A stretch of 64,000 bases of DNA from assembly GCA_020432165.1 (NCBI GenBank), contig JAGQGU010000005.1:1-64000 (forward strand), written 5' to 3'. The DNA is from Thermomicrobiales bacterium. GTDB lineage: Bacteria > Chloroflexota > Chloroflexia > Thermomicrobiales > UBA6265. Positions within the stretch are counted from its first letter, which is position 1. Each line of letters opens with the position of its first letter. The notes beneath the pieces were generated by a model. The model saw nothing but the letters and a program-made list of their open reading frames with translations, made no database searches and was not told where the DNA came from. Below, piece by piece: positions 1-8,372 of this stretch. The translations under genes and the position numbers were made by a program.

Positions 1-23
1 CACCTCAGAGTGCCAAACTTAAG

Positions 24-50
24 AAGAACCCGCCCAAACGGCGGGTTCTT
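24..50 (-). terminator. Terminator hairpin after the sigma factor gene
   Basis: An 11-bp perfect stem (24-34 with 40-50) closes a 5-base loop. On the minus strand it is followed by a moderately T-rich stretch. It lies just past the stop codon of the minus-strand sigma factor gene and may also serve a plus-strand gene entering from the left. Confidence 0.75.
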
Positions 51-67
51 CATAACACCACTGATGT

Positions 68-1549
68 CTACTCCCTGGTGGTGTCAGCGTCATCGGATTC
101 TGATCCAGTCATTTCTCCATCCAGGATCCGCGCGATATCGGCGGCAGCAATCTCGGGATCAACGGTAATCCCGGGGCGTCCCGTGTAGTCTTCGGCGACG
201 AAGAACGGCTGCGTCAGGTAGTCCCGCAGCAACCGAGACCGTCTATCTCCCGGTTGCGTTGAGAGCAACTGGTGCGCGCAAACCGCGACTGGGGAGATAT
301 CCACAGCATGCGAACGCGATACCAATGGATCGATTGCTGGATAGAATCCGTCCCGCCCCATTTCGTGTGACATTGCCACCACCGTATCGACCCGGTCGAG
401 GCTTGACGACAACGCCTCGGGAGAGGCATCGGCAACCGGGATCAACATAGAAGTAACCATCCCTTCAACGCGCATGTTGAGCTGGTGCGCCACGCCGAGT
501 TCGTCGGGGGAAGCAAGAAGGACGAGAATCGTCACTCGTTGCCCCGTTCGACCGAGCCTGGCCGCGAGTTCCTCCACAACAACCAACTTTCCCACGTTCA
601 TCGCGCCCACAAGTGCCACGACCCCACCCTGCACCAGGGGAGCGAAAAGATCTATCACCTTGATGCCTGTTGGAATCACAGCCGGTTGCGCAGCAACGCG
701 GCTCGCATTCACCAACTGGTCGATCGTATGTGCCGAGGCCAAAACCTCGGTCAGATGTCCCTGACTATGCACAGATGCGCCGCTCGGCACATTCGCACGA
801 CCTCCGCGCTCATCAATGGCAATAAGCCTCGCGACATCGTCGTCCAGGTATTGCGAGATGAATGCGGTGATCGCTCGATCGGCGTCGCCTATCTGGACAG
901 CGGTCAGCAAAGGTGGTCGGGATTCGTTGTCGATACGAGCGTCGATTATCAGCTCCCGTGCGCGGATAACGTTTCCGATGGTCTTCGAGAATTCCGGGGT
1001 ATCCAGGTGTTGTGTGCTCATTGGATAAGCTCCTTCCTGGCGCAGGATCGCCCGCGCCTCACGCAGCCGGTTGTTCACGGTACTGATAGAGAGGCCAAGA
1101 AATTCAGCGACTACCGCCTGAGGCTGATCACCGAGGTAATACAGTTGGGCAACCACACGCTGTCTCTCTGGCAGCCGCGCTATGTGGCCAAGAACGCGCT
1201 GAACCTCTCCCCGTACCTCCGCTTGCTGTTCGATATCGATCGCCGGATCAATCACGTCAATGTCTTCGAGCGATGTGCTCTGTTGGCGAGCATGAGCTCG
1301 CAACAAACGCAAGCACTCGAAACGAACGATCCCGCGAAGCCAACTACCGAATCGACCTGGATCGCGAAGAGATGCAAGGTTGCGCCAGGCCGTTATCAAC
1401 GCTTGCTGGGTAGCATCTTCTGCGAGCTGATAATCCCGCAACGTTGTGAGCGCGTATGCGAACGCCATCCCCTGATACCGCGTCACCAGATCAGTGAATG
1501 CGTCTACGTCTCCCTTGATCGATCGCTGAACCAGCGATTCAGTTGTCAT
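68..1549 (-). CDS. ECF-type sigma-70 factor fused to a degenerate F1-ATPase beta-like domain
   Basis: 493 aa. Residues about 5-85 are sigma region 2 and about 112-172 sigma region 4 (LGLSISTVNNRLREAR is the recognition helix), so it should recruit RNA polymerase. The rest follows ATP synthase subunit beta in order: a barrel-like part (189-262, SRPPLLTAVQI and ISQYLDDDVARLIAID), the entry TGIKVIDLFAPLVQGG (294-309), a P-loop-like GAMNVGKL (315-322), FYPAIDPLVSRS (402-413) and LTQPFFVAEDYTGRPG (445-460). The P-loop ends in Leu instead of Thr/Ser, and I see no GER-type catalytic Glu, Walker B or DELSEED segment, so ATP hydrolysis is unlikely. The start at 1549 is chosen because GGAGAGGAGGTG lies just before it; an ATG at 1585 is upstream of that site. 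No anti-sigma gene is adjacent. Homology is seen by eye; the role is inferred. Confidence 0.88.
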   Translation of the reverse strand: MTTESLVQRSIKGDVDAFTDLVTRYQGMAFAYALTTLRDYQLAEDATQQALITAWRNLASLRDPGRFGSWLRGIVRFECLRLLRAHARQQSTSLEDIDVIDPAIDIEQQAEVRGEVQRVLGHIARLPERQRVVAQLYYLGDQPQAVVAEFLGLSISTVNNRLREARAILRQEGAYPMSTQHLDTPEFSKTIGNVIRARELIIDARIDNESRPPLLTAVQIGDADRAITAFISQYLDDDVARLIAIDERGGRANVPSGASVHSQGHLTEVLASAHTIDQLVNASRVAAQPAVIPTGIKVIDLFAPLVQGGVVALVGAMNVGKLVVVEELAARLGRTGQRVTILVLLASPDELGVAHQLNMRVEGMVTSMLIPVADASPEALSSSLDRVDTVVAMSHEMGRDGFYPAIDPLVSRSHAVDISPVAVCAHQLLSTQPGDRRSRLLRDYLTQPFFVAEDYTGRPGITVDPEIAAADIARILDGEMTGSESDDADTTRE

Positions 1550-1710
1550 CGTTTGCACCTCCTCTCCACGCGATATGCGTGTCATAGATAAGTGCCATCG
1601 CGCTATAAACTCCTGTACCCAATACGCATCGCGGGCCCGAGTCGGACGGAGGATACAGGACGATCACTCGCTCTCGTGGTTGTTCACAAGGGGCGACGGG
1701 CGCAAACGCA

Positions 1711-1740
1711 AAACACCCCATCCTCACGGACGGGGTGTTT
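1711..1740 (-). terminator. Terminator after dnaK
   Basis: A 9-bp outer stem (AAACACCCC with GGGGTGTTT), one mismatch and a 3-bp inner stem form a hairpin about 30 bases beyond the dnaK stop codon. It ends the hrcA-grpE-dnaK transcript. Confidence 0.8.
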
Positions 1741-1771
1741 GCATCAGATATTAGGGGTAGGAGTCCGACGT

Positions 1772-3712
1772 CTAGTTCTTGTCGTCGTCGTTGACTTCGC
1801 GGAACTCACCCTCGAAGGTGCTATCGTCATCGGCAGCACCGGTATCGCCCATATCACTGGCATCGAAGCCACTCATGTCGGGACCACCAGCGGCCTGCTC
1901 AGCAGCCTGGTACATGGCGGTACCGGCAGCGGAGAGCGACTGCATCAATGCGTCGTGGGCTGGCTTGATGCGATCGATATTCTCGCGATCGTTCTCGAGC
2001 ACATCCTTGATGTCCGCAATCTTGGCCTGCAGATCACTCTTCAGGTCATCCGGAATCTTGTCGCCATTTTCCTCAACCAGCTTCTCCGCCTGGAACATCA
2101 TGCTCTCGGCTTCGTTGCGGGTATTGATCGCATCCTTGCGCTTGGCATCCTCAGCGGCGTGAATCTCCGCCTCCTTCACCATGCGATCGACTTCCTCGTC
2201 GCTGAGTCCGGAGCTACCAGTGATGGTGATCTTCTGCTCTTTGCTCGTAGCGGTGTCCTTGGCGGTGACGTTCAGGATACCGTTGGCATCAATATCGAAG
2301 GTCACCTCGATCTTCGGGATACCGCGCGGGGCCGGAGCAATACCGTCGAGGATAAAGCGGCCAAGGCTCTTGTTATCGTTCGCCATCGGACGCTCACCCT
2401 GCAGCACATTGATCTCCACCTGCGGCTGATTGTCGCTGGCGGTGGTGAACTGCTGGCTCTTGCGGGCCGGAATGGTAGTGTTGCGCTCGATCAGCGGCGT
2501 GGCCACGCCACCCAATGTCTCGATCGCGAGGGTGAGCGGGGTGACATCCAGAAGGAGGATATCCTTCACTTCACCGCCAAGCACACCGCCCTGGATGGCA
2601 GCACCGATCGCCACCACTTCGTCCGGATTGATGCCCTTGTGTGGCTCCTTGCCGAAGAAGTCCTGCACGGTCTTCTGGACCATCGGCATTCGGGTCTGAC
2701 CACCAACAAGCAGTGCCTCATCGACATCACTCTTGGCGAGACCGGCATCCTTCAGGGCATTCTCCATCGGACCCTTGGTGCGGTTGACCAGATCGCCAAC
2801 CAGGCTCTCCAACTTGGAGCGGGTCAGGGTGATGTTCAGGTGCTTCGGACCGCTAGCATCGGCCGTAATGAACGGCAGATTGACATCGGTCTGCATGGTG
2901 CTGCTGAGCTCGATCTTGGCCTTCTCCGCGGCTTCCTTCAGACGCTGCAGGGCCATGCGATCGTTGCGCAGATCGACGCCTTCGGTCTTCTTGAACTCGT
3001 CGGCCAACCAATTGATGATGACCTGATCGAAGTCATCACCACCAAGGTGGGTATCACCATTGGTCGCGAGCACCTGGAAGACACCATCGCTCAGATCGAG
3101 GATGGAGATATCGTAGGTACCACCACCGAGGTCATAGACGGCCACCTTCTCGTCCTTATCGGTCTTCTCCAGACCGTAGGCGAGTGCGGAAGCGGTCGGC
3201 TCGTTGATGATGCGCAGCACTTCAAGGCCAGCGATCTTGCCGGCATCCTTGGTGGCATCGCGCTGGGCGTTATCGAAGTAGGCCGGAACCGTGATGACTG
3301 CCTTGTCGACCGTCTCACCGAGGTAGGCCTCGGCATCGGTCTTCATTTTCTGCAGGATCATCGCGCTGATTTCCTGCGGGCTGTACCACTTGTCACCCAT
3401 CTTCACCTGCACATCGCCATTCGGGGCAGCCTGCAGGGCATAGGGCACCAGTTCCTTGTCCTTGGCGATAGCGGGATCGTTGAACTTGCGGCCAACGAAA
3501 CGCTTCACCGAGAAGATGGTGTTATCCGGATTGGTCACCGCCTGCCGACGGGCAAAGCGACCGACCAGGCGCTCGCCATTGTTGGTCAACGCGACCACCG
3601 ATGGGGTCAGGCGCTCACCTTCTGCGTTAGGAATAACGACTGGCTCACCACCCTCGATGGTGGCCATAACCGAGTTTGTTGTACCGAGGTCAATACCGAT
3701 TGTTCGTCCCAT
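1772..3712 (-). CDS. dnaK: Chaperone DnaK (Hsp70)
   Basis: ATP-driven cytosolic chaperone of 646 aa, normal for the family. The N-terminal ATPase domain starts with GIDLGTTNS and carries [26 protein letters not shown] and [14 protein letters not shown]. The substrate domain contains the usual [14 protein letters not shown], and the C-terminus is an acidic tail. I chose the second of two close ATG codons (3712): the first (3721) is only two bases from AGGAG, while this one gives an 11-base spacing and the classical [10 protein letters not shown] start. It is the third gene of hrcA-grpE-dnaK. dnaJ does not follow. Confidence 0.98.
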   Translation of the reverse strand: MGRTIGIDLGTTNSVMATIEGGEPVVIPNAEGERLTPSVVALTNNGERLVGRFARRQAVTNPDNTIFSVKRFVGRKFNDPAIAKDKELVPYALQAAPNGDVQVKMGDKWYSPQEISAMILQKMKTDAEAYLGETVDKAVITVPAYFDNAQRDATKDAGKIAGLEVLRIINEPTASALAYGLEKTDKDEKVAVYDLGGGTYDISILDLSDGVFQVLATNGDTHLGGDDFDQVIINWLADEFKKTEGVDLRNDRMALQRLKEAAEKAKIELSSTMQTDVNLPFITADASGPKHLNITLTRSKLESLVGDLVNRTKGPMENALKDAGLAKSDVDEALLVGGQTRMPMVQKTVQDFFGKEPHKGINPDEVVAIGAAIQGGVLGGEVKDILLLDVTPLTLAIETLGGVATPLIERNTTIPARKSQQFTTASDNQPQVEINVLQGERPMANDNKSLGRFILDGIAPAPRGIPKIEVTFDIDANGILNVTAKDTATSKEQKITITGSSGLSDEEVDRMVKEAEIHAAEDAKRKDAINTRNEAESMMFQAEKLVEENGDKIPDDLKSDLQAKIADIKDVLENDRENIDRIKPAHDALMQSLSAAGTAMYQAAEQAAGGPDMSGFDASDMGDTGAADDDSTFEGEFREVNDDDKN

Positions 3713-3766
3713 AGTTCTCATTTCTCCTTTTGTGGCTCACTGCCACACCAATACGTTTATGTGTAT

Positions 3767-4318
3767 TTACGCCTTGAAATCCGGATCGGCGTCACCGGTG
3801 CGGACCATTGCGGGTCGCAGCATGGTATCGCCCAGCTTGAAGCCCTTCTGATACACCTCGACGACAACTTCGCCACGTGAACCAGGATCGATCGAAACCG
3901 CTTCGTGAATGGCCGGATCAAATGCGGCACCGACACCCGGAACTTCCGTTACACCAGACTGATCGAGGATGTTGTGAAACTTACCCTGAATCATCTGGAT
4001 GCCCTTGAACCAGCTATCGTCGTGCTCGCTCTCCGGCACGGCTGCCATGGCTCTATCCCAATCATCAATGACGGAAAGGAACTTGCCGATAGTGCTAGCC
4101 GTAAAAACTTCGCCCAATCGCAGGCGTTCAGTATCAGTACGCTTGCGCAGATTGATAAACTCGGCGCGACTGCGCTGCAACTGATCGAGATAAAGATCGC
4201 GCTCGGCGGTAAGCCGCTCAATCTCACTCTCTTCGGAGGCCTCTTCTGCCTCAAGCTCCTCGTTATCTGGCTCGCTATCCGGCCAGGTGTCGTATTTCAT
4301 TTGATCGCTGTCTGTCAT
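3767..4318 (-). CDS. grpE: Nucleotide exchange factor GrpE
   Basis: 183 aa. It releases ADP from DnaK. It has an acidic N-terminus, a long coiled-coil helix (about residues 25-75, with AEFINLRKRTDTER) and a C-terminal beta domain with GVGAAFDPAIHEAV and VYQKGFKLGDTMLRPAMV, the family signature. A GGAG site precedes the ATG. It sits between hrcA and dnaK in one transcription unit. Confidence 0.97.
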   Translation of the reverse strand: MTDSDQMKYDTWPDSEPDNEELEAEEASEESEIERLTAERDLYLDQLQRSRAEFINLRKRTDTERLRLGEVFTASTIGKFLSVIDDWDRAMAAVPESEHDDSWFKGIQMIQGKFHNILDQSGVTEVPGVGAAFDPAIHEAVSIDPGSRGEVVVEVYQKGFKLGDTMLRPAMVRTGDADPDFKA

Positions 4319-4334
4319 ACATCTGCTCCATTAC

Positions 4335-4352
4335 ACCGGATCCGTATCCGGT
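4335..4352. repeat. Short hairpin between hrcA and grpE
   Basis: A 7-bp perfect inverted repeat (ACCGGAT with ATCCGGT, 4-base loop) lies in the 53-base hrcA-grpE gap. It has no T-run, so it is more likely a processing or stability element than a terminator. Confidence 0.45.
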
Positions 4353-4371
4353 AACTATTGCTTGCCTGCTC

Positions 4372-5418
4372 TCAGGCCGAATAGAGATCACTCATTAAGT
4401 CGCTCATGAGTCGCGCCATATAGCGCACACTCGGGATACTGTGCCAGTACCTCATCCGCGTTGGACCAAGGACGCCGAGGATACCGGTGACCTCGCCATC
4501 GATACCGTAGGTGGCGATGACAATGCCGAAGTTCCGCAACGCCTGGGCCGGATTCTCCTCGCCGATAAAGACCTGAACATCCTCGCCCGGTGTGAGTTGC
4601 GGCAGTAACTGCCCCAACAGCCCCGAGCCATGCATTAGCTCGACAACGAGCTGGCCCTCGGTGCCGGAAAACTCCGGCTGCATCAGGATCTTGTCGATAC
4701 CCGAATGGCGCACCGGTGTGTCCTGCAGACTATCCATCGTTCGTAGACCGCTCGCGATCTGTTCCAGCACAAAGCCAATAAGCCCACTGGATGCCTGCGC
4801 AAACGGGACGATCTCCGCCGAGGTGAGCCCGCGCAGCATACCAACCTGCTGATCCGCGATGCTGCTCAGGAGCGGTTGCTCGGCTTCCTCCGGGAGATGC
4901 AACATCATCTGGCGCACAGCACTCTCCTGGGTTACCAGGATCATGAGGGCGAGACGTGGCTGCAACGAGACCAGCTCGAAGTGTCGCAATCGCGGGATAT
5001 GGGTGCGTGGGGCAGTCACGATACTCGCCATGCCGGATGTGCTGCTGAGCACACTGGCGGCGAACTCGACCATGCTATCCAGCTGCGCCTCTACCTGTCG
5101 GAACTGATGACGAATCATCACCTGCTCGCTTTGAGCGAGCGCATGGTTCGGCATGAGGTTATGCACGTAGTAGCGATAACCGAGATCGGTGGGTACACGC
5201 CCACCACTGGTATGCGGCTGTGCCACATAGCCCATGTGCTCAAGCGCGACCATCTCGTTACGGATGGTGGCACTGGAGATGGGAGCACCAAAGCGCGCGG
5301 CCAGAGTGGCGCTGCCAACCGGCTTGCCGGAATCCACATACTCACGCACAAGCAACTGCAGCAACTGCTGTCGCCGCGCGGTCATGTCCTCTGGATTGTG
5401 CTGCGTCCGCGTATCCAA
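4372..5418 (-). CDS. hrcA: Heat-inducible transcription repressor HrcA
   Basis: Represses its own operon by binding CIRCE. The N-terminal winged helix is clear (LLQLLVREYVDSGKPVGSAT, then SATIRNEMVALEHMGYV and HTSGGRVPTDLGYRYYV), followed by the GAF-like and dimerisation parts ending in GPTRMRYWHSIPSVRYM. The longest frame opens at a GTG (5448) inside the CIRCE element and is rejected. TTG at 5418 has GGAG seven bases upstream and gives 348 aa; ATG at 5385 is the alternative. It is the first gene of hrcA-grpE-dnaK. Confidence 0.95.
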   Translation of the reverse strand: MDTRTQHNPEDMTARRQQLLQLLVREYVDSGKPVGSATLAARFGAPISSATIRNEMVALEHMGYVAQPHTSGGRVPTDLGYRYYVHNLMPNHALAQSEQVMIRHQFRQVEAQLDSMVEFAASVLSSTSGMASIVTAPRTHIPRLRHFELVSLQPRLALMILVTQESAVRQMMLHLPEEAEQPLLSSIADQQVGMLRGLTSAEIVPFAQASSGLIGFVLEQIASGLRTMDSLQDTPVRHSGIDKILMQPEFSGTEGQLVVELMHGSGLLGQLLPQLTPGEDVQVFIGEENPAQALRNFGIVIATYGIDGEVTGILGVLGPTRMRYWHSIPSVRYMARLMSDLMSDLYSA

Positions 5419-5435
5419 GACACTACTCCATCTCG

Positions 5436-5462
5436 TTAGCACTCTCACACCGAGACTGCTAA
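5436..5462. promoter_or_regulatory. CIRCE operator of the hrcA operon
   Basis: TTAGCACTC, nine bases, then GACTGCTAA, against the consensus TTAGCACTC-N9-GAGTGCTAA. Two adjacent bases of the right arm are swapped. It lies directly downstream of the hrcA promoter, where HrcA would block transcription. Confidence 0.93.
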
Positions 5463-5470
5463 CACCGAAA

Positions 5471-5500
5471 ATAGTACAAGGTTGATACGGACCTTGTCAA
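5471..5500 (-). promoter_or_regulatory. Sigma-A type promoter of hrcA-grpE-dnaK
   Basis: TTGACA (5495-5500), an 18-base spacer and TACTAT (5471-5476) on the minus strand. The predicted start, near 5464, places CIRCE at the beginning of the transcript. Confidence 0.85.
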
Positions 5501-5591
5501 GGTTGGAGGCCCTATCTATCTCGAATCCAACGTGGCGAGTATTATCAAATCCGTTGATGGCAAGGGTCAGTGAATCCGGGGAGGATGCGGG

Positions 5592-6533
5592 ATGGCAGGT
5601 TACGGAATCGAGCTCCATTGGCATCGCGCCCAGCCATTGGCGGGGATTACAGAACGGCTGGCGTTCATCGCTGCAGCGGGATTCACCCACACCGAGATTC
5701 CGGTCGGAGAGCTGGATGTTGTCATCAACGGCAAGCTGCATCCGATGCGATTGGCGGCCTTGCAAGAGGCAATAAAGGACAGCCCGATCCTATTTACTGT
5801 CCACGGGACTAAGATCGCGAGTAGTCGCGGTGGCAATCTGATGGATGTTTCCGACCCCCTGCAACTCCAGACCGTTATGGCCGATATCGATTTCGCCAGC
5901 GCCATCGGTGCAGAGGTTGTGGTTTATCACGCGGGCACCATGCGTTCACCGGGGCAATCTCCGGTGGCAGTTCGCCAGGCTATGGAGCACGAGCGCAAGA
6001 TGTTGCGGATTGTGGGCGACTATGCAGCAGAGCGTGGCGTTAGTATCGCGGTCGAGAATCGGGATCCGGTGAGCCGGTATCTGGATCGACATGTCTATGC
6101 CCTTCGTCTCGATCGATTGGCGGAACAGATCGAAGCGGTTGATCATCCGCATGTCAGTATCTGCTTCGATACGGGACATGCGTTTCTCTCGGCCACCTAC
6201 CTGGAATATGACTATCTGGAGGGAGTGCGGAGAATAGCGCCTCTGACGACGCACATCCACCTCTCCGACAACTTCGGGCAACCTTGTCTCGATCAGCATG
6301 CGGACGCCGGTGAGAACCTGGCCCAGGGTCTGGGAGATCTCCATCTGCCTCCAGGCTGGGGGGCCGTGCCCTTCGATGAGATCGCGAAAGTGCCGTTCCC
6401 ACGGTTACCGATTGCGATTGTGGAGACGCGAGAATCATTCCTGGAACATGCCAGTGAGATTGCTGCATCGGCCAGGGCGTTGACATCGTCATTCCGAAGC
6501 GTAGCCAGGAATCAGCCGAACGATCGGCGGTAA
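5592..6533 (+). CDS. Sugar phosphate isomerase/epimerase family TIM barrel
   Basis: 313 aa of the xylose-isomerase-like / AP-endonuclease-2 fold. Candidate metal or acid-base residues follow the family spacing: His71, His113, Glu155 (in AVENRDPVS), Asp193 and His196 (CFDTGHAF), His223 and Asp226 (HIHLSDN) and Glu278. The substrate cannot be read from sequence; these enzymes isomerise or epimerise keto-sugars or inositols. GGGAGG precedes the ATG. The last 15 residues are encoded inside a repeat with ends at 6487 and 6927, so the native C-terminus was probably replaced by the insertion. Confidence 0.88.
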   Translation: MAGYGIELHWHRAQPLAGITERLAFIAAAGFTHTEIPVGELDVVINGKLHPMRLAALQEAIKDSPILFTVHGTKIASSRGGNLMDVSDPLQLQTVMADIDFASAIGAEVVVYHAGTMRSPGQSPVAVRQAMEHERKMLRIVGDYAAERGVSIAVENRDPVSRYLDRHVYALRLDRLAEQIEAVDHPHVSICFDTGHAFLSATYLEYDYLEGVRRIAPLTTHIHLSDNFGQPCLDQHADAGENLAQGLGDLHLPPGWGAVPFDEIAKVPFPRLPIAIVETRESFLEHASEIAASARALTSSFRSVARNQPNDRR

Positions 6534-6927
6534 GGCCAACGGCGGGATACCGGTGGATGCGAAACCTGTCGACCACAAGGGCATCGGTACCGACAAATGC
6601 CCTTCAACTGGATATCGAAGACGAAAAGTACACCCGTCCCTCGCCAGCGACGATACGTCGCGGCGACCCTGCGATCTCGAGCGGAGCCGCAGGGGGGCGG
6701 GTTCCAGTGGCCGTCCAGCGCGCAATTCTGGCGCAGGTGGCGGAGTTGACCGCATTCGCCGGGTATAAAACCCGGCGCTACCAACCCGGGCAACTCGTGC
6801 AGCTTCGCTGCTACGAGGCCCGGATCTACCTTTCCGAAGCACCATCATTGTCGATTTTCTCGGAACGGATGGCATAAACCCCGGGGCTACGTGTAAGGGG
6901 CAGGCGTTGCTTGGGTTCGGAATGACG
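6487..6927. repeat. MITE-like element with 12-bp terminal inverted repeats
   Basis: CGTCATTCCGAA at 6487-6498 is exactly inverted at 6916-6927. The left end continues with GCGTAGCCAGGAATC, resembling a dispersed bacterial repeat beginning with GTCATTCCGA. The 441 bases hold smaller palindromes (CGCCGGGTATAAAACCCGGCG near 6758-6778, and the ATAAACCCCGGGGCTACG type near 6873-6890) and no convincing gene. It covers the gap 6534-6930; open frames within it look like chance. Confidence 0.6.
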
Positions 6928-6930
6928 TGG

Positions 6931-7608
6931 TTAATCCTTCTTGCGGAAGCGATCGAGAAAACTCTTCTTCTCGGGCTCGATAGCAGCATCGATGCGCATA
7001 CGCAGAGAGGCATTCATACGTTTGCGATCCGGTGTTTCCACGACCTGGAATCCCGGCGCGAGGATATTGATGGCTTCAATGATGCCAAGCCCACTGCGTA
7101 ATGCATCGTCCGTCACCATCCGCATCGTCGCGAGCAACGGATAGGGATCAACTTCTGCCTCGTGAATACGTTTGGCCCAACGTTCGAGACGCTCCTCAAT
7201 CATCTGATCCAGTTGCGGTATAAGATGCGGGGGAATCCAGGCGCCAGCCATAATACCGCCCTGGAGATCGAGACGAATGGGCATACGACCAGTAACGATG
7301 GGGTTGATGCCGTGATCGACAAAGACGCGAGCCGGCGGTCGCATAAACATGCCGACACCACGGTCGTACATCGCTTCCCATGGAGTGAGTCCGAAGCCCT
7401 CGGAATGGTAAGTAGGGTGAGCATCTGCCATCGCGAGCGCGAGTCCCGTACCGATTCGGGCAGCATCGGCTTCACTCATGTCCGCAGCGAGCAGCGTTGG
7501 CAGGTCATCCTGCCACCAACCCCACTGTGGCGCAGAACGTCTACGCAGCGCATCGATATAGGCGGCGGCGATCTCCGGATCGTAAAGATGAACGGTGATG
7601 AGCTGCAT
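6931..7608 (-). CDS. Conserved hypothetical protein
   Basis: 225 aa, not recognised. It is soluble, with no signal peptide or membrane segment. It has an aromatic stretch near the start (APQWGWWQDDLPTLL), a central VDHGINPIVTGRMPIRLDLQ and a basic C-terminus (KKSFLDRFRKKD). Codon use matches its neighbours. The ATG at 7608 is preferred over one at 7629 because AAAGGA lies six bases before it. It is divergent from the methyltransferase-like gene at 7674. Confidence 0.75.
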   Translation of the reverse strand: MQLITVHLYDPEIAAAYIDALRRRSAPQWGWWQDDLPTLLAADMSEADAARIGTGLALAMADAHPTYHSEGFGLTPWEAMYDRGVGMFMRPPARVFVDHGINPIVTGRMPIRLDLQGGIMAGAWIPPHLIPQLDQMIEERLERWAKRIHEAEVDPYPLLATMRMVTDDALRSGLGIIEAINILAPGFQVVETPDRKRMNASLRMRIDAAIEPEKKSFLDRFRKKD

Positions 7609-7673
7609 AAGATGTCCTTTCCACACCACCCATATCCTGCCACGAAATTGCGTGATACGTCATACTGAGCGGC

Positions 7674-8300
7674 ATGAATGTGCTTGTTGCCCACCTTGAG
7701 CTTTCCGAAGAGACCGATGGCAAAAGCCGGGAGCGATGCCCGGATGTTGTCTTTTCATGCGATGGCCTGGAGGTCGCACGCATGCGCACAGATATCGAAC
7801 GACCGCAACTACCATTCGAGTCCAACTCCGTTGATTGCGTTGATCTCTACGACGATGCGTTAAGCCGGGCCATCGATGAAGAGGCCTGGCTGGGAGAACT
7901 GACACGCATCCTCTCAGACAACGGTACGATCCGATTCACACTACCAATGAGTGGCGCATTAGCGTGGCTGGATGTAATGAATATGCATCGGTACGCCGTG
8001 GATATCGGCAAGCGCGGAACCCAACCAAACGCTGCCCGACCCACGGGCTGGAACCGACACTACTCCCGCTCCGATATTGTCAGCCTGTGCGAGGTTGCCG
8101 GATTGGTCGTTACCGATCTACGTAGTTCCAGTCATGTCCTCGATGAACTGCGTATGACAGCGGGTCTATTCGTGGATAACTGGCTGCGCGGCGATGAGAC
8201 TGCCGAGCAACGGTTGTTCCCGCGATTTGGACGACGCTCTCCAGATGCAAAGAGCGCACCCCTCGGAACGACATGGATTGTGACGGCAGAGAAAGCATAG
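7674..8300 (+). CDS. Methyltransferase-like protein lacking the SAM-binding glycine motif
   Basis: 208 aa. Residues 46-93 look like motifs II-IV of class I SAM methyltransferases (LPFESNSVDCVDLYDD, WLGELTRILSDNGTIRFTLP), and the region after NRHYSRSDIVSLCEVAGL fits the C-terminal part of the fold. The usual N-terminal E/DxGxGxG loop is absent, so SAM binding is doubtful. It may be an accessory or pseudo-enzyme. It is a single-gene unit closed by a strong terminator. Confidence 0.65.
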   Translation: MNVLVAHLELSEETDGKSRERCPDVVFSCDGLEVARMRTDIERPQLPFESNSVDCVDLYDDALSRAIDEEAWLGELTRILSDNGTIRFTLPMSGALAWLDVMNMHRYAVDIGKRGTQPNAARPTGWNRHYSRSDIVSLCEVAGLVVTDLRSSSHVLDELRMTAGLFVDNWLRGDETAEQRLFPRFGRRSPDAKSAPLGTTWIVTAEKA

Positions 8301-8330
8301 TCCCCGACGGATCTTTACGTCGGGGACTAT
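8297..8330 (+). terminator. Terminator after the methyltransferase-like gene
   Basis: A 13-bp perfect stem (8297-8309 with 8318-8330) and an 8-base loop overlap the stop codon. It is symmetric, so it could work from both sides, but the minus-strand aldolase gene begins farther right and is not terminated here. Confidence 0.8.
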
Positions 8331-8372
8331 AACATTCGCTGTGCTCGCGATGACGATGATTATCCCGGTCGC

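Noticed and set aside
485-1591. A 368-codon frame opposite the sigma factor gene
   Set aside because: The minus-strand gene has a ribosome-binding site and clear homology; the plus frame has neither.
1592-3880. A 762-codon open frame on the plus strand
   Set aside because: It lies antisense to dnaK and grpE and reads as a low-complexity Leu/Gly/Ile/His pattern typical of the complement of a biased gene. dnaK is certain.
6557-6877. A 106-codon plus-strand frame in the gap after the isomerase
   Set aside because: It lies inside a repeat, has no ribosome-binding site and reads through palindromes.
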